The notes beneath the pieces are model-generated. The model did not search any database. It saw only the letters and a list, made by a program, of their open reading frames with translations, and had not been told where the DNA came from. The position numbers and the translations under genes were made by a program. Below, in pieces: positions 42,356-52,679 of a DNA stretch of 64,000 bases (position 1 is its first letter; each line of letters begins with the position of its first letter). The stretch covers positions 620,001 through 684,000 of the forward strand of contig NZ_JALDYF010000001.1 in NCBI RefSeq assembly GCF_032154225.1. The letters run 5' to 3'. Origin of the DNA: Psychrobacillus sp032154225. GTDB taxonomy: Bacteria; Bacillota; Bacilli; Bacillales_A; Planococcaceae.

Positions 42356-42390
42356 AAAAAGCCGAGACTAGTTAGAAGTCTCGGCTTTTT
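42356..42390 (-). terminator. Terminator of the ctaB-ctaF operon
   Basis: AAAAAGCCGAGACT/AGTCTCGGCTTTTT hairpin, 10 bp after the ctaF stop on the minus strand. Confidence 0.9.
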
Positions 42391-42400
42391 ATTTATTAAA

Positions 42401-42736
42401 TTAGCCCCACCAAACGATTGTTAAGAACGTTATGATGAAAACAAATCCAAAGAATGCACCTACATATAAGAAAAACGCTGGAACATTATGATTTTTTTCA
42501 CTCATATGCATGAAATAATACAATTGTAGTACTACTTGCACACTTGCTAATAACAAAATAACTGGAAGGATAAAGTACATAGAGAATCCTGCAATAACTG
42601 TACTAAATGAAATTAGAGTTAGGAAAATCATAATTCCAAATGTAGTTACTTGTCCACGCATTGACTCTCTTCTTTTTTTGCGAGCATATTCATACTCAGT
42701 TTGTGATTTTACATATACATGAGCATCGTGTGACAT
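42401..42736 (-). CDS. ctaF: Cytochrome c oxidase subunit IV
   Basis: Subunit IV of the caa3-type oxidase, 111 residues with three membrane helices (about 30-50, 54-76 and 86-108). The motif LQLYYFMHMSEKNHN is typical of the bacterial subunit IV family. Its role is structural or in assembly around the CuB site. It begins 1 bp after the ctaE stop; the ribosome site is weak, which suggests coupling to ctaE. Confidence 0.95.
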   Translation of the reverse strand: MSHDAHVYVKSQTEYEYARKKRRESMRGQVTTFGIMIFLTLISFSTVIAGFSMYFILPVILLLASVQVVLQLYYFMHMSEKNHNVPAFFLYVGAFFGFVFIITFLTIVWWG

Positions 42737-42737
42737 A

Positions 42738-43364
42738 TTAACCTACAACTCCCATCAAGTATACTACTGTAAAGATGAATACCCACACAACATCAATGAA
42801 GTGCCAGTATAACGAAGCAGTATAGTATTTCGGTGCATTATATAAGCTAAATCCACGTTTAGCATTACGGATAAGTAATAAGATAATCCATACTAAACCA
42901 ATTACAACGTGAAGACCATGCGTACCAACTAGTGTAAAGAATGCAGATGAAAACGCACTTTGATTGTACGTAAACCCAATATGCACATAATGATAAAACT
43001 CATAAATTTCTAAACCTAAGAATCCTAAACCAAGAAGAACTGTTATCGCTAACCAAGTTTGCATTCCTTTAAAGTTATGGTTTTTCATATGATACATTGC
43101 ATAAACACTCGTTAAAGAAGAAGTTAAAAGTAACATCGTCATTACAAATACTAATGGTAATTCAAAAAGAGTTTCAGTTGAGAATTCCATGCCACTTGGA
43201 CCTTTGTTTTTTAGAGCCAAATAAGTAGCAAATAAACTAGCGAATAATACAGTTTCTCCACCTAGGAATAACCAAAAACCTAAAAACTTATTTTTACCTT
43301 CCATCGTAGCTTGCTCAGGATGTTCTGGCCAAGATTGTGGGGTATATTTCGTATTAAAGTCCAT
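42738..43364 (-). CDS. ctaE: Cytochrome c oxidase subunit III
   Basis: Subunit III of the caa3 oxidase, 208 residues with five helices. FWLFLGGETVLFASLFATYLAL, LVGTHGLHVVIGLVWI and ASLYWHFIDVVWVFIFTVVYL are conserved blocks. It carries no redox centre and probably stabilises subunit I and proton uptake. It lies 3 bp after ctaD with GGGGGGGAAA as ribosome site. Confidence 0.96.
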   Translation of the reverse strand: MDFNTKYTPQSWPEHPEQATMEGKNKFLGFWLFLGGETVLFASLFATYLALKNKGPSGMEFSTETLFELPLVFVMTMLLLTSSLTSVYAMYHMKNHNFKGMQTWLAITVLLGLGFLGLEIYEFYHYVHIGFTYNQSAFSSAFFTLVGTHGLHVVIGLVWIILLLIRNAKRGFSLYNAPKYYTASLYWHFIDVVWVFIFTVVYLMGVVG

Positions 43365-43367
43365 TGA

Positions 43368-45230
43368 TTATTTCCCCCCCTTATCATTCATTAAATCCTC
43401 TTTATGAACATGGTAACCATGGTCATCTTTAAGAGAACGAACAGCCATTGAAACTACAGTAATTCCTAAACCAATAATGATTACTGGAACAGCCCATGAT
43501 TTTTCACCGTTATATAGAGCCCCAAAAGCAGCTACGAATAAACCTAATGTCATCATGAAAGGAATAAATGAATTGTTTGGCATATGGATATCACCGATTG
43601 GCTCTGCATATGTCATACCTTCTTTATTTCCTTCTTGTTTCTCAATCCAGAATGTATCAAGTCCACGAACTAGTGGAGTTTGTTTAAAGTTATAAAATGG
43701 AACTGGTTGTGGAATAGCCCACTCTAGAGTACGACCATCTTCCCATGGATCATTACCAACTTTTTCATTTTTAACAACTGTAATAATGATGTTGATAACT
43801 AAAATGATAACACCAATTGCCATGAATATAGCACCTACAGAACTGATTAAGTTGAAAAGGTCCCAACCTTGGTCTGCTCCGAAAGTAAATACTCGACGAG
43901 GCATCCCCATTAGTCCTAAGAAATGTTGAATAAAGAACGTCATATGGAAACCGATGAAGAAGAACCAGAAAGTCCATACACCTAATTTTTCACTTAACAT
44001 TTGGTTAAACATTAACGGCCAATATAAATGTAACGCTGCTAAGATAGCTAATACTACCCCACCAACAATTACGTAGTGGAAATGCGCTACGATAAAGTAA
44101 GAGTCATGTAATTGGTAATCAAGCGGAGCTGCTGCTTGCATGATACCTGTTACACCACCTGCTACGAATGAAGGGATGAAACCTAATGCATAAAGCATTG
44201 GAACCGTAACTTTAATACTTCCTCCCCAAATTGTAAGCAACCAGTTAAAGATTTTAACACCAGTTGGAACAGCGATAGCCATTGTTGCAACTGCGAAAAT
44301 AGCATTAGCTGTTGGTCCTAAACCAACTGTAAACATGTGATGGGCCCAAACCATGAATCCTAAGAAACCGATTAATACAGTTGCAAATACCATAGATGAG
44401 TATCCAAATAAACGTTTACGTGAGAATAAAGAGAATATCTCTGAGAAAATACCGAAAGCCGGTAAGATTAAGATATAAACTTCAGGATGCCCAAATATCC
44501 AGAATAAATGCTCCCAAATAATCGTGTTACCACCCATTGTATGATCAAAGAAGTTTCCTCCAAACATACGGTCAAAGATTAAGAAGAACAACCCAACAGT
44601 AAGTGGTGGGAATGCAAATAAAATTAATGCACTAGCAATGAAAGTAGTCCAAGTAAATAGTGGCATACGCATGTATGTCATACCTGGTGCGCGCATATTA
44701 ATAATCGTTACAAGGAAGTTAATACCACCGATATATGTTCCGGCACCGGCTATTTGAAGTCCGAGTGCATAGAAGTCAATACCATGTCCTTCTGATGCTA
44801 AAGATAATGATGCATATGATGTCCATCCTGCATCCGGAGCTCCACCCATAAACCATGAAAGGTTAAGGAAAACACCACCGAATAAGAATAACCAAAAACC
44901 AAGTGCATTTAAAAATGGAAACGCTACGTCACGTGCCCCAATTTGCAATGGCATAACTGCGTTCATAAATCCAAATAATATCGGCATCGCCGCGAGGAAA
45001 ATCATCGTCGTACCATGCATTGTAATAATTTCATTAAATAAACCCGCACTCACGAAATCATTATCTGGTTTCGCTAATTGAATACGAATAAGCATTGCCT
45101 CTATCCCACCGATTACGAAAAACAAACCACCGGCAGCGAGGTAAAGGACAGCGATTTTCTTATGGTCTACTGTTGTTAAATAGTCCCATAGAGTTGCGCC
45201 AAAGCCTTTTTTCTTTGCGATAGAACTCAC
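43368..45230 (-). CDS. ctaD: Cytochrome c oxidase subunit I
   Basis: Catalytic heme-copper subunit of the aa3/caa3 oxidase, which reduces O2 to water and pumps protons. Heme a ligand histidine lies in ITMHGTTMIF, the CuB/Tyr motif in WIFGHPEVYILILPAFGI, the CuB His pair in VWAHHMFTVG, and heme ligands in HDSYFIVAHFHYVIVGG. The 620 residues include twelve or more helices. The start is GTG 45230 after GAGGAGG. It is in the middle of ctaCDEF. Confidence 0.98.
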   Translation of the reverse strand: MSSIAKKKGFGATLWDYLTTVDHKKIAVLYLAAGGLFFVIGGIEAMLIRIQLAKPDNDFVSAGLFNEIITMHGTTMIFLAAMPILFGFMNAVMPLQIGARDVAFPFLNALGFWLFLFGGVFLNLSWFMGGAPDAGWTSYASLSLASEGHGIDFYALGLQIAGAGTYIGGINFLVTIINMRAPGMTYMRMPLFTWTTFIASALILFAFPPLTVGLFFLIFDRMFGGNFFDHTMGGNTIIWEHLFWIFGHPEVYILILPAFGIFSEIFSLFSRKRLFGYSSMVFATVLIGFLGFMVWAHHMFTVGLGPTANAIFAVATMAIAVPTGVKIFNWLLTIWGGSIKVTVPMLYALGFIPSFVAGGVTGIMQAAAPLDYQLHDSYFIVAHFHYVIVGGVVLAILAALHLYWPLMFNQMLSEKLGVWTFWFFFIGFHMTFFIQHFLGLMGMPRRVFTFGADQGWDLFNLISSVGAIFMAIGVIILVINIIITVVKNEKVGNDPWEDGRTLEWAIPQPVPFYNFKQTPLVRGLDTFWIEKQEGNKEGMTYAEPIGDIHMPNNSFIPFMMTLGLFVAAFGALYNGEKSWAVPVIIIGLGITVVSMAVRSLKDDHGYHVHKEDLMNDKGGK

Positions 45231-45264
45231 AACTTTAACCTCCTCTTTAATTATCTAGTTGAAA

Positions 45265-46347
45265 TTACTTTTCAACAGATAGTCCCATTAAATATTCTGC
45301 AAGAGCATCTAATTGCTCTTCATTAAATTTTTCGCCATTATTAAGCGTTTCTGGCTGAGGCATTATATTGCCTGGCTTGTACTTTTGTGGATCATTAATC
45401 CAGTTTTTAAGGTTTTCTACATCATGTTTCATGAATCCAGCAACACGGTTACGATCCCCGAATGATGCTAAGTTTGGACCCATTCCACCTGCAGAACCAT
45501 CAGCAGATGTAGCATGACATGCGATACAGCTTGTATTGAAAATTTCTTCCCCTTGTGTAGCAAGTTCACCTTCTGCTACAGGCACAGTTGTTTTCATTGA
45601 CTCAGCCCATGCATTAAATGTTGCACGATCAACCGTTTTTACTTTGAAATCCATTAAAGCATGTGAAGGACCACATAGCTCCGCACATTTCCCGTAAAAT
45701 ACGCCATCTTTCAATCCCGCAGATTCTTTGTCGAATTCTAAGTAAAATTGATTAACGTTTTCTACGTTCGTATCCATCTTACCACCAGCTGTTGGAATCC
45801 AGAATGAGTGTTTCACTTCTGCAGCCGTTAGGTTGAAGTATACTTTTTCATTTGTAGGAATAACTAATTCTTGAGCAGTTACGATACCTAAATCTGGGTA
45901 TTCAAACTCCCACCAGTAAAGTTTTGCAGTTACGTTTACAGTAACAGCAGTTTTATTCCCTGCTTCATCCACTTCTTCCATTGCAGAAACATCTGCATGT
46001 TTATACGTGTAATACACAGTTGGAACAGCAATAAGAATCAATAACAATATTGGGATAATTGTCCAAATCATTTCTAAGGTATGACTGCCTTCCACTTGTT
46101 TAGGAATAAAGTCTTCTCCTAGTTTTGAACGACGGAACTTCACGATAGCTAGTAGATAGATTACTACTACCACTATTATTACTAATGCCATAATTGCTGT
46201 AGTAAGTAATAATAAATTAAATTGGTCTCTTCCTACTTCCCCAGCAGGTGTTAGCGTAGATAGATATTCTTCGCCACAACCCGACAGAAAAATTGTTAGA
46301 GCTGCTAACAGTGAAAAAAGTCGCCATTTTTTAAGCCCTTTCATCAT
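45265..46347 (-). CDS. ctaC: Cytochrome c oxidase subunit II fused to cytochrome c (caa3)
   Basis: Subunit II of the caa3 oxidase, a lipoprotein carrying CuA and a C-terminal cytochrome c domain. From ATG 46347 a lipobox LSGC places the acylated cysteine at residue 24. Two helices follow, then the CuA domain (FWIPTAGGKMDTNVEN, YGKCAELCGPSHALMDF) and a heme-binding CIACH motif with the axial Met in NIMPQPE. The fused heme domain means soluble cytochrome c is not required. Several upstream in-frame starts exist (to 46389); this one gives a proper signal peptide. It follows ctaB in the same direction. Confidence 0.95.
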   Translation of the reverse strand: MMKGLKKWRLFSLLAALTIFLSGCGEEYLSTLTPAGEVGRDQFNLLLLTTAIMALVIIVVVVIYLLAIVKFRRSKLGEDFIPKQVEGSHTLEMIWTIIPILLLILIAVPTVYYTYKHADVSAMEEVDEAGNKTAVTVNVTAKLYWWEFEYPDLGIVTAQELVIPTNEKVYFNLTAAEVKHSFWIPTAGGKMDTNVENVNQFYLEFDKESAGLKDGVFYGKCAELCGPSHALMDFKVKTVDRATFNAWAESMKTTVPVAEGELATQGEEIFNTSCIACHATSADGSAGGMGPNLASFGDRNRVAGFMKHDVENLKNWINDPQKYKPGNIMPQPETLNNGEKFNEEQLDALAEYLMGLSVEK

Positions 46348-46447
46348 AGCTAAATCAAACCCCTCTTTCATAGTTGTATTCACGTTCAATTGGACTGTGG
46401 ATCTGTTCTATTTGAATTCTTGTTGACTAAAGAAAGAATTCCAGTAG

Positions 46448-47365
46448 TTAAATAAACATGGAAAAGATAATCATTGATACAAATAGGATGGTCATATAGT
46501 TCAGCGAATAAACAAACATACGAGAAGCCCATTTCAGATCATCTTGCGCTCGGAAACCTTTAATCGCAAGTAACAACCAACCAATATTCAATGCCGTTGC
46601 TAATAAAATAAAGACAATTCCAAGTTCCATCAATAAAAACGGTAACGGGAACAATACAAGTACCCATAGAAGCATTGAACGCTTAGTTCGTTCAAAACCT
46701 TTTACAACAGGAAGCATTGGTATTCCTGCTGCTCTATACTCTTCCGTTCGTTTCATTGCAAGTGCGTAAAAATGTGGTGGTTGCCAAACAAACATTATTA
46801 AAAACAATGCTAAGGCACCTAAACTTAAGCCAGGTTCTACAGCAGCCCATCCAATTAAAGGAGGTATTGCTCCAGAAATACTTCCGACAACCGTGTTACT
46901 CACATGCTTTCTTTTTGACCACATGGAATAAAGAACTACATAACTGATAATTCCAGCCAGTCCCCAGACTCCCGCAGAAGTTGAAGCCATAAATAATAAA
47001 ATCTCACCTACAACTAAAAAAGTTAGAGAAGTTATCAGCACGGCAGTAGGAGTAAATCTTCCAGTTACTGTTGGTCTCGATTTTGTTCTCGACATAACTG
47101 GGTCAATATCCCGATCAATATAGTTGTTCATAGCGCCAGAGCCTGCAATGATTAAAGCTGCTCCAAACAGTGTATAAAACAACAAGTCTAGTTCTTGGAG
47201 AAAGTTTTGATTAGTAAATTGAAAAGCTAACCAAATACCAGTAAACGTCGTTATCAAATTCGAATTGACAATCCCAATCTTAATAAGTGCTAGAAAGTCT
47301 TTAATGAAAGAAGTTGCTTCTGGTTTATTGTCGTTAGTAGCTGTCATTAAATGACTATTTGACAT
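46448..47365 (-). CDS. ctaB: Protoheme IX farnesyltransferase (heme O synthase)
   Basis: CtaB attaches a farnesyl group to heme B, giving heme O, the precursor of heme A. It is a UbiA-family prenyltransferase with about nine helices; the Asp-rich motifs NNYIDRDIDPVMSRTKSRP (about 100-118) and the AMKRTEEYRAAGIPMLP loop are present. The 305-residue length is normal. The ATG follows AAGGAGGGACAGC. It is the first gene of the oxidase operon and divergent from ctaA, as in B. subtilis. Confidence 0.96.
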   Translation of the reverse strand: MSNSHLMTATNDNKPEATSFIKDFLALIKIGIVNSNLITTFTGIWLAFQFTNQNFLQELDLLFYTLFGAALIIAGSGAMNNYIDRDIDPVMSRTKSRPTVTGRFTPTAVLITSLTFLVVGEILLFMASTSAGVWGLAGIISYVVLYSMWSKRKHVSNTVVGSISGAIPPLIGWAAVEPGLSLGALALFLIMFVWQPPHFYALAMKRTEEYRAAGIPMLPVVKGFERTKRSMLLWVLVLFPLPFLLMELGIVFILLATALNIGWLLLAIKGFRAQDDLKWASRMFVYSLNYMTILFVSMIIFSMFI

Positions 47366-47526
47366 GCTGTCCCTCCTTTCAAAGTTGTAAGCATAATCCG
47401 CTACCTTTTACTATATCGAAAATCTTCTCTAATTTCTATAGGGAATATAGATTTTCTAATAATAGATGTCGAATGAGCTTATTAGAAATGCTTAACATAT
47501 CAATAGTAAATCATTTCATCCTACGA

Positions 47527-47567
47527 TTTGTGAAGGTTCATGCACGAATTTATGAACAATTTGTGAA
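47527..47567. promoter_or_regulatory. Candidate ResD sites between ctaA and ctaB
   Basis: TTTGTGAA occurs at 47527-47534 and again at 47560-47567, with TTTATGAA between (47548-47555). B. subtilis ResD binds TTTGTGAAT-like repeats in the same divergent ctaA-ctaB region. The 322-bp gap also contains a short AACATTG/CAATGTT hairpin; no gene is seen. Confidence 0.45.
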
Positions 47568-47687
47568 ATAACGGTACCTTCTTATACTTTCAAAGGATAA
47601 ACATTGTAATTTTATCAATGTTTCGATATTATCAAAAAGCAGATACCGTCTTTTTAGACGAGCAACATACATAAAGTAGGTGACGTA

Positions 47688-48602
47688 TTGCACATTCATA
47701 AATTATTAAAATGGTTAGCCGTTGCTTCTACCGTTGGCATGCTCCTTATCCTATTAGGTGGCGCACTCGTAACTAAAACCGATAGCGGAATGGGTTGCGG
47801 AAGACATTGGCCTGGTTGTAATGGTCAGCTTATACCAGATGTAATTACTACAGAAGTATTAATAGAATTCTCTCACCGAGTTGTTACTGGAGTAGTCGGC
47901 ATTCTAATCGTCGCTTTTGCTGTTTGGGCTTGGCGTGCATTAGGACATGTCCGCGAAACAAAGTTTTTATCTTTTTTGGCTATTTTCTTTCTTGTGCTTC
48001 AAGCATTAATTGGAGCTGCACAAGTTAAATGGGGACAAGGTGACTTTATATTAGCCCTCCATTTTGGAATATCCTTAATATCATTCGCCGCAGTTTTATT
48101 ACTAACCTTATTAGTTTTTGAAGTCGATCGAAAGTTTGACACGGACAAAATTAGAATCGGTAAAACATTAAAGTTTCATACAATTGGAGTTACATTATAC
48201 TCTTATGTCGTAATTTATACAGGCGCTCTCGTTCGACATACAGATTCCAGTTTAGTTTGTATGGATTGGCCACTCTGTAGAAATAATGAGTTTTCATTGC
48301 CGACTAATATGTACGAATGGGTTCAAATGGGACATCGTGCTGCTGCTGGATTAATCGTTATTTGGATTATTATCATTGCGATTCATGTATTCAAAAATTA
48401 CAAAGATCAGCGTGCTATTTATTGGGGCTGGATGATTGCTCTTATTCTAGTAGTTTCTCAAGCAACTACAGGTATGTTTGTAGTATTAACTAAATTAAAT
48501 TTATATATTGCTTTACTGCATTCATTATTTATTTCGATGCTGTTTGGGTTATTATGCTATATGATTCTACTCTTATCTAGAAGTCACATGAAAAACAATT
48601 AA
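47688..48602 (+). CDS. ctaA: Heme A synthase CtaA
   Basis: CtaA oxidises the methyl group of heme O to the formyl group of heme A. The 304 residues form two homologous four-helix bundles; ligand histidines appear in LIEFSHRVVTG, ILALHFGIS, WVQMGHRAAAG and IALLHSLF. The paired cysteines CGRHWPGC and CMDWPLC are the extracellular redox-active pairs. The start is TTG 47688 after AGTAGGTGA. It stands alone, divergent from ctaB. Confidence 0.96.
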   Translation: MHIHKLLKWLAVASTVGMLLILLGGALVTKTDSGMGCGRHWPGCNGQLIPDVITTEVLIEFSHRVVTGVVGILIVAFAVWAWRALGHVRETKFLSFLAIFFLVLQALIGAAQVKWGQGDFILALHFGISLISFAAVLLLTLLVFEVDRKFDTDKIRIGKTLKFHTIGVTLYSYVVIYTGALVRHTDSSLVCMDWPLCRNNEFSLPTNMYEWVQMGHRAAAGLIVIWIIIIAIHVFKNYKDQRAIYWGWMIALILVVSQATTGMFVVLTKLNLYIALLHSLFISMLFGLLCYMILLLSRSHMKNN

Positions 48603-48613
48603 GAAAAGCATCT

Positions 48614-49180
48614 TAGCAACCTAGCTTTAGACTCGCTTCAGGCTTCACATTAGGTCATTCAATGAACGGTAAAATTTTAAAAGCTTGTTGGAAGTGGCTG
48701 CGACTCTTCCAACAAGCTTTTTTTCGGTCATCGTATGGCAGATGCTCACCTTCCGCTCGCAAGAAACTTCCGCGCCAAGTTGTTAAATACCTTTGAAAAT
48801 AGGAGATGCAAGTGACATTCTATATTCTTTGAAGGCCGCCAAAGATACAATTTTGGCAGCACTTTGTAGGTTTTTACAAAGTGACACTTCTATATTTGGG
48901 CAAAAAGTGGAGAAGTAGATGACAAATTTACTTCGTTTGAAAATTGCCGGCTATTTCAACTAGAAGTGTTAATGAACTTCTTCCTCTTACATGAAGGAGG
49001 TTAGTAAAAATAACATAAAAACATTCTCATAAGCAGGATGGATGTAGTGAAAAGCGGCGACTCGCGCGGGAAAAGCAAATGTTTTCTGCGACGAGTAGCC
49101 GTAGGAGCACACGAAGCGACTGGAGCCGCGTCCGCTTGTAACGAAATCCACTCCATTCATTCCTATACTTCTTATTCTTT
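48614..49180 (+). repeat. Dispersed intergenic repeat, copy D
   Basis: Between convergent ctaA and pyc. The inner stem AAAGCTTGTTGGAAG/CTTCCAACAAGCTTT, GCCGCCAAA/TTTTGGCAGC and CTTTGTA/TACAAAG are retained; the small frame at 48919 starts MTNLLRLKIAG and stops early. No other feature is in this gap apart from the pyc terminator. Confidence 0.85.
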
Positions 49181-49227
49181 AAAAAGAGTGCCCAGTCATA
49201 AAATATGACTGGGCACTCCTTTTTTTC
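49181..49227 (-). terminator. Terminator of ftsW-pyc
   Basis: AGTGCCCAGTCATA/TATGACTGGGCACT hairpin with T runs, adjoining the pyc stop codon. Confidence 0.9.
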
Positions 49228-49229
49228 TA

Positions 49230-52200
49230 CTATCTATCCATTTCGATCAATAAATCTCCTGTAGCGATTGCTTCACCAGCAATAACATGAATCTCTTTAA
49301 TAACCCCGTTATAAGGAGCTTGAACAGTTGTTTCCATCTTCATCGCTTCTGTTATTAACAAATGCTGACCTCGTTTTACTTTGCTTCCGTTTGTTATAGC
49401 AACTTTTAAAACCGTACCTGGCATCGTAGCACCAATATGTCGCTCATTTGTTACATCTGCCTTCGGTTTAGACAAATGGCTTACTTCCACATTCATATCT
49501 TGAATAGAAATTTCACGCGGCTGTCCATTAAGCTCGAAATAAATAACTCTATTCCCATCATGAGTTGGTTCACTAATAGAAACAAGTTTAATAATCAAAG
49601 TTTTTCCTACTTCAATTTCCACTTCAATTTCTTCCCCAAGTCTTAAACCATACAAGAAAGTAAGCGTATCTAAAACAGAAACATCCCCAAAGTTTTGTTC
49701 TGTCAGAGAATATTCTTCAAATACTTTTGGATATAATGTGTAAGCTAAAATCTCTTGACTAGTTACTGGACGCCCTAATTTATTGAATAATTCTTCTTTT
49801 ACCGCATTGAAATCAACTGGCTCTAGTAATTCTCCAGGACGAACCGTAATTGCTTCACGATCTTTTAAAATCACTTTTTGAAGTTCCTCAGGGAAACCAC
49901 CAAACGGTTGACCAATATACCCTTCGAAAAATTCAATTACTGAATCAGGGAAATCAATCGTCTTCCCTCTCGTAATGACAGAAATTTCATCTAAATTATT
50001 TTGAACCATAAACAAAGCCATGTCCCCTACAATTTTCGAAGAAGGCGTCACTTTCACAACATCACCAAATAATAGGTTCACACGAGAGTACATTTCTTTT
50101 ACTTCTTCCCATCTTTCCCCTAGTCCTACACCTTTTGCTTGCTGCTGCAGATTACTATACTGACCACCTGGCATTTCATGTACATATATTTCCGTATGCG
50201 GACTCATCATACCACTTTCAAAGTCTTGGTAATACTTGCGCACATCTTCCCAATAATAAGAGATTTTTTCGAAAGCATTTACATCCCCAACTACTTCTCT
50301 AACGTTACCTTTCATCGCATAGCTCAAAGTGCTCGCACTAGGTTGTGAAGTTAATCCTGCCATTGATCCAAGTGCAGTATCAACAATGTCGACTCCAGCT
50401 TCAATAGCCTTTGCATACATATAAATACCATTTCCACTTGTATCATGTGAATGTAAATGTATCGGTAAATCTACTGTGCTCTTTAGCTCGCTAATTAATC
50501 GATATGCTGCTTCCGGCTTAAGTAAACCTGCCATATCCTTAATCGCTAAAATATGAGCTCCAGATGCTTCCAATTCTTTTGCCATGTCTTTATAGTACTG
50601 AACTGTATATTTAGCACGGGAGTCGTCTAAGATGTCTCCTGTGTAACAAATCGCTGCTTCCGCTATCTTTCCAGATTGCCTTGTTGCATCAATTGCAACT
50701 TCCATTCCTTTAATCCAGTTCAAGCTGTCGAAAATACGGAATACATCAATACCTGCTTCCGCAGATTTTTGTACAAATTCACGAATTACATTGTCTGGGT
50801 AATTTGTATAACCCACCGCATTCGCACCACGGAATAGCATTTGGAAAAGTACATTCGGAATCATTTCTCTCATTTTCAATAAACGATCCCAAGGGTTTTC
50901 TTTTAAGAAACGGTATGCTACGTCAAATGTAGCTCCTCCCCACATTTCATAAGAAAACAAATTATGCATTTCTTGAGCCGATTCTTTCGCAATTCCAAAC
51001 ATATCATATGAGCGCACACGAGTTGCAAGTAAGGATTGGTGCGCGTCTCTAAATGTTGTATCCGTTAATAGCACATCTTTTTGCTCTTTAATCCATTTCA
51101 CAACGCCTTCTGCACCATGTTGATCCAAAATTTGTTTTGTACCATCTTTTGGAGGCATATTCGTATCTATTATCGGCTTTCTAGCAACACCAAAAACAGG
51201 TTTTGATTTCTGTTCTACACCAGGGAATCCATTGATCGTTACATTTCCAATATAGTTTAGTAGTTTCGTTCCACGGTCTTTTCGATTCGAGAATAAAAAT
51301 AACTCGGGAGTAGAATCTATAAAACTTGTATTAAATTGGCCAGATATAAAAAGTGGATGCTTCACTACATTTTCCAAAAAAGGGATATTTGTTTTAATTC
51401 CCCTTATTCTGAATTCTTGCAAGTTTCTGTCCATTTTAGCCGCAGCTTCTTTAAAAGACATGCCCCATGTAGATACTTTCACTAATAACGAATCATAATA
51501 TGGTGTAATAACTGCACCTTGGAATCCATTTCCTGCATCTAAACGAACACCGAATCCTCCACCCGATCGATAAACCATTAATTTACCTGTATCCGGCATG
51601 AAGTTATTTAAAGGATCTTCTGTCGTTACACGAGATTGAATTGCAAACCCAAATAGCGGCATTTTTTCTTGACTTGGAATTCCCATCTCTTCACTATTTA
51701 ACGCTAATCCATCGGCAATCTTAATCTGTGCATGCACGATATCGACACCTGTAATCATTTCTGTAATCGTATGCTCTACTTGAATACGTGGATTTACTTC
51801 TATAAAATAAAATTCATTTTCAGTAACTAAAAATTCAACCGTTCCAGCATTTATGTATGAAACGTTTTTCATTAGTTGAACTGCTGCTTGGCAAATTTTA
51901 TCGCGAAGTTCTTTACTTAAAGAATTGGATGGTGCTATTTCTACAACTTTTTGATGCCTTCTTTGAATCGAACAATCCCGTTCATATAAGTGAAGTAAAT
52001 TTCCTTGTGTATCGCCAAGTATTTGCACTTCAATATGTTTTGGTTGATAAACAAATCTTTCAACATATACTTCATCAGAGCCGAATGCCGCTTTTGCTTC
52101 GGATTTAGCTCGTTCATAAGCACTTTCTAACTCATCTTCTGTTTGGACAACACGCATTCCACGTCCACCACCACCAAGTGATGCTTTAATCATCAGTGGG

Positions 52201-52667
52201 TAGCCATGCAGTTTAGCAAACTCCCGAACTTCTTCTACAGTTTCCACAGGGCCATCAGTGCCAGGAATAACTGGAATTCCAGCTTTCACTGCTTGCTCAC
52301 GAGCTTTTACTTTGTCACCAAACATATCTAAATGCCCCGAAGTTGGACCTATAAATATAATCCCTTCTTCTTCACATCGTTTGGCAAACTCAACATTTTC
52401 CGATAAAAACCCGTACCCTGGATGAATAGCATCTGCTTTACTTTCTTTTGCGATGCGGATAATATCCTCGATGTCTAAATAAGCATCGATCGGTTTTTTA
52501 CCTTCTCCAACTAAATAAGATTCATCAGATTTAAAGCGATGAAATGAACCACTATCTTCTCTCGAATAAATCGCAACCGTTCGAAGATTTAACTCCGTAC
52601 ACGCTCGAAATATTCGAATAGCAATTTCCCCTCTATTGGCTACGACAATTTTTTGAATTTTTTTCAT
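49230..52667 (-). CDS. pyc: Pyruvate carboxylase
   Basis: Pyruvate carboxylase makes oxaloacetate from pyruvate, bicarbonate and ATP to replenish the citrate cycle. It is one long chain of about 1145 residues: biotin carboxylase (1-450, KIVVANRGEIAIRIF, KASLGGGGRGMR, EVNPRIQVEHTITEMITG), carboxyltransferase (about 530-1000, TDTTFRDAHQSLLATRVR, HLHSHDTSG) and a C-terminal biotin carrier with EAMKMET (Lys near 1110). ATG 52667 has AAGGGGTG upstream; the GTG before it is also possible. It follows ftsW by 12 bp, as in B. subtilis. Confidence 0.97.
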   Translation of the reverse strand: MKKIQKIVVANRGEIAIRIFRACTELNLRTVAIYSREDSGSFHRFKSDESYLVGEGKKPIDAYLDIEDIIRIAKESKADAIHPGYGFLSENVEFAKRCEEEGIIFIGPTSGHLDMFGDKVKAREQAVKAGIPVIPGTDGPVETVEEVREFAKLHGYPLMIKASLGGGGRGMRVVQTEDELESAYERAKSEAKAAFGSDEVYVERFVYQPKHIEVQILGDTQGNLLHLYERDCSIQRRHQKVVEIAPSNSLSKELRDKICQAAVQLMKNVSYINAGTVEFLVTENEFYFIEVNPRIQVEHTITEMITGVDIVHAQIKIADGLALNSEEMGIPSQEKMPLFGFAIQSRVTTEDPLNNFMPDTGKLMVYRSGGGFGVRLDAGNGFQGAVITPYYDSLLVKVSTWGMSFKEAAAKMDRNLQEFRIRGIKTNIPFLENVVKHPLFISGQFNTSFIDSTPELFLFSNRKDRGTKLLNYIGNVTINGFPGVEQKSKPVFGVARKPIIDTNMPPKDGTKQILDQHGAEGVVKWIKEQKDVLLTDTTFRDAHQSLLATRVRSYDMFGIAKESAQEMHNLFSYEMWGGATFDVAYRFLKENPWDRLLKMREMIPNVLFQMLFRGANAVGYTNYPDNVIREFVQKSAEAGIDVFRIFDSLNWIKGMEVAIDATRQSGKIAEAAICYTGDILDDSRAKYTVQYYKDMAKELEASGAHILAIKDMAGLLKPEAAYRLISELKSTVDLPIHLHSHDTSGNGIYMYAKAIEAGVDIVDTALGSMAGLTSQPSASTLSYAMKGNVREVVGDVNAFEKISYYWEDVRKYYQDFESGMMSPHTEIYVHEMPGGQYSNLQQQAKGVGLGERWEEVKEMYSRVNLLFGDVVKVTPSSKIVGDMALFMVQNNLDEISVITRGKTIDFPDSVIEFFEGYIGQPFGGFPEELQKVILKDREAITVRPGELLEPVDFNAVKEELFNKLGRPVTSQEILAYTLYPKVFEEYSLTEQNFGDVSVLDTLTFLYGLRLGEEIEVEIEVGKTLIIKLVSISEPTHDGNRVIYFELNGQPREISIQDMNVEVSHLSKPKADVTNERHIGATMPGTVLKVAITNGSKVKRGQHLLITEAMKMETTVQAPYNGVIKEIHVIAGEAIATGDLLIEMDR

Positions 52668-52679
52668 CACTTACACCCC

